From Chitinophagaceae bacterium (GTDB lineage Bacteria; Bacteroidota; Bacteroidia; Chitinophagales; Chitinophagaceae): DNA of 5,536 nucleotides. Below, one piece after another: positions 1 through 5,088 of this stretch (positions within the stretch are counted from its first letter, which is position 1; every line of letters begins with the position of its first letter). The notes under the pieces were generated by a model. That model was not told where the DNA came from. It ran no database searches and saw only the letters and a program-made list of their open reading frames with translations. Where the stretch lies: assembly GCA_016786965.1 (NCBI GenBank), contig JAEUVL010000684.1, positions 1-5,536 of the forward strand. The letters run 5' to 3'. The translations under genes and the position numbers were made by a program.

Positions 1-148
1 AGATGATAGTGTCCTTAGTTCAGGGATTACTACAGGGAAGTAAAAGTTAATACATTACCGTGTTTTCGATTTTAAAGAGGTTGAATCAGTAGAGTTGTTT
101 AGGATTTAAGAACTATCATCTGTCAGTTATCATCTGTTCACTATCCTC
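1..148. repeat. Gene-free intergenic stretch with degenerate tandem repeat and an inverted copy
   Basis: No coding region is supported here. The part next to the LpxR-like gene's stop codon reads as three related units of 14-15 bp at about 111-124, 125-139 and 140-153. The first two share a perfect 10-mer TATCATCTGT (114-123 and 128-137); the third, which runs into the gene's last codons, is looser (ACTATCCTCTCACC). The window's first ten bases, AGATGATAGT (1-10), are the exact reverse complement of 112-121, so the element has an inverted partner about 100 bp away, and more copies may lie beyond the edge. Because it lies just downstream of a minus-strand gene it could form a long-looped structure in the 3' end of that transcript, but I see no compact hairpin with a U-tract, so I do not call it a terminator. 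It may be one copy of a dispersed intergenic repeat; that is inference. Confidence 0.5.
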
Positions 149-1132
149 TCACCATCCCATGCACAAGGAAACATTCCCTACTTTATGCCCAACGTAATTT
201 TTGTAATCGGGGCTGTACCATTTTTGGGTAAAGGACAAAGAGAACTTTCTGAATGAAAAATGCAGCATAATATCCAGCCGGGCTTGTAGTTTTTTTCTAT
301 GTAGATCTGATCCTGATTTTGCGTTGTTATCATGCAATGGTGAATGGCTGTTAAACAGGCCTCCATCCAGCAGGGCATTATACAATACCGCATCAATAGA
401 TGGCCTGGCAGAAAAAGCAAATCCTGATCTTTTCGGGTTTACTGGAAAAAGCTGACCAGCAAGGCCGGAAAAATAGTTTAGATTATTTTGAAACCGGATA
501 ATAGTATACACAGATAATCCATCTGATATAGTACCGGCAAAACCATTGGCCCCGGTCACCAGTATCAGTTTGTTTTTCCCGGCCACTTGTTTTTCATACG
601 TCAGATTATAATTCAGCAAAAGATCAGCGGGCAATTGGTAATCCCATCCATTAGGACGTGGATCTCCAATGAGGCGGTGCAGGAAAACCTGTGTTTGTTT
701 AGCAAAGGAGGCTGGTCCCAAGATTCCAGCCACCCATTCGGTTTGCAGGTTTATTTTTCTGAACGGGTCAGATTTGTGCCGGGTATGCATCCCTATCAAT
801 GCACCGGCGTAGGGATAGTCATTTTTATCGGGTATAAAAGGGCTGGTCTTTTGCGGGGTGATCATTAGTTGCACCAGGCTCCAGCCATTCGTGGCATACT
901 TCCGGGAAAATAGCCTGATCTTTTGATGCAGCCTGGTCCTTCGCTTCTTGCGCGGCCCGAAATAATCCAGCCGGGTGCCATTCGTGTAGCCCCAATCCTG
1001 GCCTTTGAATAAGGCATTGATGCCGTCATTATCCTCAGATAGCCGGATGAAATGATCGGGAGCGCCTGTTTTTTGCCCTATTCCTTTTAAGGTACAGAGT
1101 AAAATGAAAAAACATATAAGCCCATTCTTCAT
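149..1132 (-). CDS. LpxR-family (DUF2219) outer-membrane lipid A deacylase-like protein
   Basis: This encodes a 327-residue predicted outer-membrane beta-barrel of the LpxR / DUF2219 family. Characterised LpxR enzymes remove the 3'-acyloxyacyl chain from lipid A in the outer leaflet and need calcium. Residues 1-20 look like a signal peptide (MKNGLICFFILL, ending near IGQ). Family motifs follow in order: SEDND (32-36), YTNG (49-52), DYPYAG (105-110, usually DRPYAG), GPASFAKQTQ (139-148), HRLIGDP (152-158) and GWDYQL (162-167). From family knowledge, N35/D36, T50 and H152 are the likely counterparts of Salmonella LpxR N9/D10, T34 and H122; I placed them by eye. The last residue is Trp, as expected for a barrel insertion signal. 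Length is normal for the family. I chose the ATG at 1132 over an in-frame TTG at 1159, because the signal peptide starts there and a likely promoter lies just upstream. It follows an ABC transporter pair on the same strand. Substrate in this organism is unknown, since many Bacteroidota members of this family are untested. Confidence 0.85.
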   Translation of the reverse strand: MKNGLICFFILLCTLKGIGQKTGAPDHFIRLSEDNDGINALFKGQDWGYTNGTRLDYFGPRKKRRTRLHQKIRLFSRKYATNGWSLVQLMITPQKTSPFIPDKNDYPYAGALIGMHTRHKSDPFRKINLQTEWVAGILGPASFAKQTQVFLHRLIGDPRPNGWDYQLPADLLLNYNLTYEKQVAGKNKLILVTGANGFAGTISDGLSVYTIIRFQNNLNYFSGLAGQLFPVNPKRSGFAFSARPSIDAVLYNALLDGGLFNSHSPLHDNNAKSGSDLHRKKLQARLDIMLHFSFRKFSLSFTQKWYSPDYKNYVGHKVGNVSLCMGW

Positions 1133-1163
1133 ATTATCATATCGCAGGGTAAGCAGCAAAGGT

Positions 1164-1195
1164 TGAAAATACTTTTAGCTTTTCCAGTTTTCAAA
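1164..1195 (-). promoter_or_regulatory. Putative Bacteroidota-type promoter for the LpxR-like gene
   Basis: Read on the minus strand, a TTTG (1195-1192) is followed after exactly 20 bp by TATTTTCA (1171-1164). The Bacteroidota housekeeping consensus is TTTG, 19-21 bp, then TAnnTTTG; the -33 box and spacing match and the -7 box matches at four of six defined positions. Transcription would begin near 1157-1160, giving a leader of about 25 nt to the ATG at 1132 and placing the alternative TTG at 1159 at or before the transcript start. If real, the gene can be expressed independently of the ABC genes upstream. Confidence 0.4.
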
Positions 1196-1197
1196 GG

Positions 1198-2325
1198 TCA
1201 TTCTATTCCTTCCACTTCCATGTTCTTTTCATACCGGCGATAAGACAGAAGGAAAATGATGGTGCCAAACAGGATACAAATAAGAGGGATCAGCCAATGA
1301 TTTTTTGACAGGCTGAACAGAATGAAAACTATCCAGATACCAAAGAGCAGTTTCAGAAATTCCTCCATCTTCATGTCTTCTGTATATAAAAGACTGTTTA
1401 TTAATAACAGCAAGCTCGGACCGGTTAACAGCATCCATCCATAATCCTGCCAGTTGTGCTGGTTGATAGCCACACCAAGCAATGCCCATGCTTCCGGCAA
1501 TAACAAGATGCAATACAACAGGAAAAGTGTAAATAAAAGTAAAGTAGCTTTTACAGGCATATTCCTGTAAAGACCCAGGTCTTGCTCAATAAAATGAAAG
1601 ACACGGTAAATAATGAAACTATGGCCAATCAAAGCAGTTATAAAAATGAGCCACAGCATCCTGTTCTCAAATAATTGTGATTCAATACGGGTAAAGAAAT
1701 AAATTATGGAAAAGGACAACAGTTTAGTTATCAGCAAAGCCAGAAATTGCCGCTGAAAGATAAAACGCAGGCAAAAGCGAAAGAGGCTGACCGGGATTAT
1801 TACCGGCAAAATTATTTTGCTCTTGCTGATCTCCTGCAAGCCTTTTGCTTTTTCCCAAATAAGATAGATAATGTAAGTGGTCAGGAAGAGCAGAACAATC
1901 ATTGAGAGCAGTACCACTGAGGCCCCCGTCCAGAGATTTTCTTTTACAGCAATAGTTATGACCACCATCCCATAAAGCAAGGCTGGCGCCAGCAGCAGCA
2001 CCATCATTTGAAGCAGGTACCAAATTTTTTTTACCGCATCGATCTCATTCATTCCGAAAATAAAATCATAACTCTCTTTTTTTAAGCAGCCGGTAATAAA
2101 AACGATCACTTTAAAAGCATACAAAGCCCAGACGCCAAGTGTCAGGAAAAAAAAGCTGTCAAGGGTAAGTACGCTTTTGATAAGGGCATAATGAAATGTG
2201 AGAATATGATATAAAGAGGGTTGTGTGCCAAAGAGCAGAAAAAAAAGAAAAAGCAACAATCCTGCATTTTGCCGGTAGAAGGGAAGTGTTATTGATCTTG
2301 ACAATATGTTGCTGACCGGGTTCAT
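1198..2325 (-). CDS. Polytopic membrane protein, probable ABC transporter permease
   Basis: This 375-residue protein is almost entirely membrane-embedded. I count about 10 hydrophobic segments, near residues 21-36, 56-79, 101-126, 134-156, 195-213, 223-245, 260-287, 297-313, 325-341 and 344-362, with a weaker one at 170-183. The N-terminus (SRSITLPFYRQNAG) and the end (SYRRYEKN) are positively charged, which fits cytoplasmic ends. I recognise no catalytic motif and no signal peptide. The best clue is position: its ATG directly follows the TAA of the ABC ATPase gene (TAAATG, no gap), so the two are almost certainly co-transcribed and translationally coupled. I therefore infer that it is the membrane subunit of that transporter. 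It is not an obvious ABC-2 or FtsX-type permease; a loose resemblance in size and layout to EcsB-like permeases is possible but unproven. Substrate and direction are unknown. No Shine-Dalgarno sequence precedes the start. Confidence 0.7.
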   Translation of the reverse strand: MNPVSNILSRSITLPFYRQNAGLLLFLFFLLFGTQPSLYHILTFHYALIKSVLTLDSFFFLTLGVWALYAFKVIVFITGCLKKESYDFIFGMNEIDAVKKIWYLLQMMVLLLAPALLYGMVVITIAVKENLWTGASVVLLSMIVLLFLTTYIIYLIWEKAKGLQEISKSKIILPVIIPVSLFRFCLRFIFQRQFLALLITKLLSFSIIYFFTRIESQLFENRMLWLIFITALIGHSFIIYRVFHFIEQDLGLYRNMPVKATLLLFTLFLLYCILLLPEAWALLGVAINQHNWQDYGWMLLTGPSLLLLINSLLYTEDMKMEEFLKLLFGIWIVFILFSLSKNHWLIPLICILFGTIIFLLSYRRYEKNMEVEGIE

Positions 2326-2955
2326 TTACCCTATTATTTTCAATTGTTTATTTTCTAATAAGAATACTTGCGTGAAAGGGATATTAGCAGTATCAATATC
2401 GTGATGCGAGGTGATGATGAAAGAAGTACCCTCCTTATGTTGTTTCATGATGAGCTCTTTTAATGCCAGTTGAGATGCCTGGTCAAGGGTAGTAAAAGGT
2501 TCGTCCAATAATATCCAGGCAGGGTTTCCGGTAAATGCCAGGAGAAGTGAAAGTTTTTTCAACATGCCGCTGGAATAGCTGCCGGTGGGATTAGTAGTGT
2601 AGTTATCAATGCCTAATATGTTTTTCAACGTTTCAGTCTGTGGCGTAGTGCCCGATTTTAATTTCCTGACAAAAGCCGTAAGTTCATCGCCGGTAAGAAA
2701 GGAAGGATAGGCCGGTTCTGCAGGAGCGTAGCTGATCTTTTTGCGATACTCAACCGGTTGTTTGGTGGGGGAGCAATTATCCAGCGACACATCTCCTTTG
2801 AAAGGGAGCATACCGGCAAGTAATTTCAGCAAGGTGGATTTGCCGGAGCCATTCTTCCCCTTTATCCAATAAATTCCGGGCATAAACGACTGGCTGTCAA
2901 TATTGAAAACAAGGTGAGATCCGAATTGTTTCTGAATGTTGTTAAGCAGCAGCAT
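2326..2955 (-). CDS. ABC transporter ATP-binding protein
   Basis: This is a compact 209-residue nucleotide-binding subunit that would hydrolyse ATP on the cytoplasmic face to drive a membrane partner. Visible motifs in order: Walker A GKNGSGKST (33-41), a Q-loop region APAEP (77-81), signature YSSGM (127-131) in place of LSGGQ, Walker B WILLDE (147-152), D-loop TLD (156-158) and switch histidine H184 (ITSHH). All catalytic elements are present. The Q-loop glutamine appears replaced by Ala79/Glu80, and the signature is the divergent type often seen in CcmA-like and other small exporter ATPases. The ATG at 2955 is preferred over an in-frame TTG at 2973: it gives a typical beginning (MLLLNNIQKQFG), whereas the TTG falls inside a possible promoter box. 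The downstream membrane protein begins immediately at the stop codon and is the probable permease. Substrate cannot be read from the sequence. Confidence 0.88.
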   Translation of the reverse strand: MLLLNNIQKQFGSHLVFNIDSQSFMPGIYWIKGKNGSGKSTLLKLLAGMLPFKGDVSLDNCSPTKQPVEYRKKISYAPAEPAYPSFLTGDELTAFVRKLKSGTTPQTETLKNILGIDNYTTNPTGSYSSGMLKKLSLLLAFTGNPAWILLDEPFTTLDQASQLALKELIMKQHKEGTSFIITSHHDIDTANIPFTQVFLLENKQLKIIG

Positions 2956-3030
2956 GGTGACAAAAATGGACAATCCTAAGTTAAAGTAATCCTAAGAAGT
3001 TAGCCTGCCTTAATTTACCTTTGCCGCTTC
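2956..3030. promoter_or_regulatory. Divergent intergenic control region with 9-bp direct repeat
   Basis: This 75-bp gap lies between the divergent ABC ATPase and rimO genes, so promoters for both must sit here or overlap the genes. AATCCTAAG occurs twice on the plus strand at 2972-2980 and 2988-2996, a 16-bp period, with an AT-rich spacer between. On the minus strand, TAGGATTG (2978-2971) inside the first copy resembles the -7 consensus TAnnTTTG with one mismatch and could serve the ABC operon, although no good -33 box precedes it. A repeat overlapping one promoter and lying upstream of the other is where an operator would be expected. No regulator for it is encoded in the window. Confidence 0.35.
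3016..3023 (+). promoter_or_regulatory. Perfect Bacteroidota -7 box (TACCTTTG) ahead of rimO
   Basis: TACCTTTG matches TAnnTTTG at every defined position and ends 7 bp before the rimO ATG at 3031. A start of transcription a few bases downstream of the box would give a leader of only a few nucleotides, so rimO mRNA may be leaderless or nearly so. I find no TTTG at the usual 19-21 bp upstream, so the -33 element is weak or absent. No Shine-Dalgarno sequence lies in front of the ATG. Confidence 0.5.
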
Positions 3031-4338
3031 ATGAAAACAAGAACTTTAAAGAGAGACAAGGTCAACATCATCACCCTCGGGTGCAGTAAGAACATGGTGG
3101 ACAGCGAAGTGCTGAGCGGCCAGTTACTGGCCAATGATATTGACGTGGTACATGAGAACAAAAAGCTCGATCATAATATCGTGGTGGTGAACACCTGCGG
3201 GTTTATCGACAAAGCCAAGGAAGAAAGTATCAATACTATACTCGACCAGGTAGAGCTGAAAAGAAAAGGCAAATTGGATAAGGTATATGTTACCGGTTGC
3301 CTGAGTGAACGATATAAGAACAACCTTGAGGCAGAGATACCGGAAGTGGATGCGTATTTTGGCACGATGGAGCTGCCATTGATCCTGAAACAATTTGAAG
3401 CGGATTATAAAACGGAATTGGTGGGCGAACGGTTATTGGCTACGCCACAGCACTATGCGTACATGAAAATATCGGAAGGCTGTAACCGTACCTGTTCTTT
3501 CTGTGCCATTCCATTAATGCGGGGGCAGCATGTAAGTAAATCAATAGAAGACCTGGTAAAAGAAGCGGAGGGCTTAGTAAGAAAAGGAGTAAAGGAAGTG
3601 ATGCTCATAGCACAGGAGCTTACTTATTACGGGTTGGATATTTATAAAAAAAGAATGCTGGGTGATCTAATGAACCGCCTGGCTGATGTAAAAGGACTGG
3701 AATGGATCCGTCTGCATTATGCCTATCCTTCTAAATTTCCTTTAGAGATACTGGATGTGATGAGAGAGCGGGACAATATCTGTAACTACCTGGATATGCC
3801 GTTGCAGCATGCCGCCAATAATATGCTGAAAGCCATGAAGCGGCAAATAACCCGGGAAGAAATGGAAGAACTCACTATTGCCATACGGGAGAAAGTGCCG
3901 GGTATTTGTTTGCGTACCACACTTATCGCAGGCTTTCCCGGTGAAACGAGAGATGATGTGGAAGAACTCAAAGGCTTCCTGGAGCGGCAGCGTTTTGACA
4001 GGGTGGGGATATTTACCTACTCACATGAGGAAGGCACCTCTGCACATGACCTGGCGGATGATGTGCCGGCGGAGGAAAAGGAAAGCCGGGCACAGGAAAT
4101 AATGGAAGTGCAGCAGGAAATTTCTTTTGAGCTGAACCAGGAAAAGATCGGCAAAGTATTCAAAACACTGATCGATAAAAAAGAAGCCGGCCGCTACCTC
4201 GGCCGTACCGAGTTTGATTCCGTAGAAGTAGATAATGAAGTGGTCATTCACTCCGATAAAAAATTACCCATCGGCGAATTTGTCAATGTGAAGATTACCA
4301 AAGCGTATGATTACGATCTGGAAGGTGAAGTGGTGTAA
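3031..4338 (+). CDS. rimO: Ribosomal protein S12 methylthiotransferase RimO
   Basis: RimO is a cytoplasmic radical-SAM enzyme with two iron-sulfur clusters that adds a methylthio group to the conserved aspartate (Asp89 in E. coli) of ribosomal protein S12. The 435-residue protein has the complete family layout. The N-terminal methylthiotransferase domain carries the three auxiliary-cluster cysteines C18 (LGCSKN), C56 (NTCGF) and C90 (TGCLSERY). The radical-SAM domain holds C151, C155 and C158 (CNRTCSFC), IAQELTYYG, MPLQH (256-260) and RTTLIAGFPGE (295-305). The C-terminal TRAM domain spans about 374-435 and includes RTEFDSVEVDNEV. These motifs, especially LGCSKN, IAQ-TYYG and the short RTEFDS-type TRAM, favour RimO over the tRNA enzyme MiaB. 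The ATG is fixed by length and the adjacent -7 box. The gene is transcribed alone, divergent from the ABC pair and convergent with the two-component genes, ending 3 bp from the regulator's stop. No defects are visible. Confidence 0.96.
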   Translation: MKTRTLKRDKVNIITLGCSKNMVDSEVLSGQLLANDIDVVHENKKLDHNIVVVNTCGFIDKAKEESINTILDQVELKRKGKLDKVYVTGCLSERYKNNLEAEIPEVDAYFGTMELPLILKQFEADYKTELVGERLLATPQHYAYMKISEGCNRTCSFCAIPLMRGQHVSKSIEDLVKEAEGLVRKGVKEVMLIAQELTYYGLDIYKKRMLGDLMNRLADVKGLEWIRLHYAYPSKFPLEILDVMRERDNICNYLDMPLQHAANNMLKAMKRQITREEMEELTIAIREKVPGICLRTTLIAGFPGETRDDVEELKGFLERQRFDRVGIFTYSHEEGTSAHDLADDVPAEEKESRAQEIMEVQQEISFELNQEKIGKVFKTLIDKKEAGRYLGRTEFDSVEVDNEVVIHSDKKLPIGEFVNVKITKAYDYDLEGEVV

Positions 4339-4356
4339 GCATCACCTGTTTTCCAG
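4318..4356. terminator. Imperfect hairpin spanning the convergent stop codons
   Basis: CTGGAAGGTGA (4318-4328) can pair with TCACCT (4342-4347) plus TCCAG (4352-4356). This gives 11 base pairs with a 4-nt bulge (GTTT, 4348-4351) and a 13-nt loop. The rimO stop lies in the loop and the regulator stop in the right arm, so transcripts from both sides would carry the structure. Neither strand has a U-tract directly after the stem, so it is not a standard intrinsic terminator. It could instead stabilise 3' ends or help a weak bidirectional terminator. The bases are also coding at both ends, so chance is possible. Confidence 0.3.
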
Positions 4357-5088
4357 CAGCTGCATTACATAATCCTTTTTCCGGTGTGAGATAGGTACGG
4401 TATGCCCACTATCCAGGATCAGGGTGCCTCCATCTGTTTTATCATACATTTTGATCCTTGACGGGTTAACGAGATAAGAATGGTGTGTGCGAATAAAACC
4501 ATATATGCCAAGCAGCTCTTCGTAGGTGCTCAGGTTTTTGGAAATGATGATGGGATTGGTATCCGCCAGGTAAAACTTGGTATAAGATCCTTCTGCTTCG
4601 CAATAGAGTATGTCAGCAATTTTTACAAAATAACTGGCTTCAATATCTTTTAGTACGATCTGCTTGTTGCTCATATTCTTCCCGGATAGTTGCTGCATCA
4701 GCACGGCCATCTGTTTGCCCAGGTTAGTATTCGAAAGATTAGCTGATGCCTTTTCCAGGCTGTTACCAAGTTCGGTAATGTCAACCGGCTTTAATAAATA
4801 GTCAATAGCGCTGCATTTAAATGCCTGTACAGCATATTTATTATGTGCCGTGGTGAAGATCAGTTGAAAAGAGGGGTGGGGTATTTTGCTCATTAGGTCA
4901 AATCCGGTTCCATCTCCCATTTCCACATCCAGGAATACAATATCAGGCCGGAAAGTATTGATCATACCCAGGCCACTGGTTACTCCATCCGCCTCTGCTA
5001 TTTCGTGTGCAGTTGCTGATACCGCAGCGATCATGTCTTTCAGCAGTTCCCGCACCTCCTTTTCGTTATCAATTATTAATATCTTCAT
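4342..5088 (-). CDS. LytTR-family two-component response regulator
   Basis: This 248-residue cytoplasmic response regulator has a receiver domain (about 1-115) and a LytTR DNA-binding domain (about 142-246). In the receiver, D54 (VFLDVEMGDG) is the phospho-acceptor, T80 and K100-P101 (LLKPVD) are the switch and conserved lysine, and D7 with N8 and E9 (IIDNEKE) form the acidic pocket; the second pocket residue is Asn rather than the common Asp. The output domain shows YCEAEGSYTKF, then FIRTHHSYLVN and SHRKK, all typical of LytTR proteins, which bind direct repeats in target promoters. Its ATG lies inside the kinase gene, overlapping it by 20 nt, so the two form one translationally coupled unit and a cognate pair. 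No Shine-Dalgarno sequence is seen. Targets are unknown: LytTR regulators control varied functions, and no neighbour here is an obvious target. Confidence 0.93.
   Translation of the reverse strand: MKILIIDNEKEVRELLKDMIAAVSATAHEIAEADGVTSGLGMINTFRPDIVFLDVEMGDGTGFDLMSKIPHPSFQLIFTTAHNKYAVQAFKCSAIDYLLKPVDITELGNSLEKASANLSNTNLGKQMAVLMQQLSGKNMSNKQIVLKDIEASYFVKIADILYCEAEGSYTKFYLADTNPIIISKNLSTYEELLGIYGFIRTHHSYLVNPSRIKMYDKTDGGTLILDSGHTVPISHRKKDYVMQLLENR

Noticed and set aside
99..107. Third copy of the AATCCTAA motif (minus strand) in the left intergenic region
   Set aside because: Only 8 of 9 bases match the pair at 2972-2996, it is isolated and not near a promoter; chance is the simpler explanation.
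587..868. Plus-strand open frame of 93 codons opposite the LpxR-like gene
   Set aside because: It lies wholly antisense to a gene with clear family motifs and has no recognisable domain or promoter; it is a shadow frame.
1133..1159. Longer form of the LpxR-like protein starting at TTG 1159
   Set aside because: It would add nine residues before a signal peptide that already begins well at the ATG at 1132, and the TTG sits at the predicted transcript start.
1724..2023. Minus-strand open frame of 99 codons inside the membrane protein gene
   Set aside because: It is out of frame within the permease gene, low in complexity and without a domain.
2956..2973. Longer form of the ABC ATPase starting at TTG 2973
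   Set aside because: The ATG at 2955 gives the normal N-terminus for the family; the TTG falls in a possible -7 box within the direct repeat.
3124..3393. Minus-strand open frame of 89 codons opposite rimO
   Set aside because: Antisense to the strongly supported rimO methylthiotransferase domain; no supporting signal. The other frames opposite rimO were rejected for the same reason.
3031..4338. MiaB (tRNA methylthiotransferase) as an alternative name for the radical-SAM gene
   Set aside because: The LGCSKN, IAQ-TYYG and RTEFDS-type TRAM motifs fit RimO better, as does the length.
4365..4380. CCTTTTT run after the convergent junction as a terminator U-tract
   Set aside because: It lies about 17 bases beyond the stem with no hairpin directly before it, and is part of the regulator's coding sequence.
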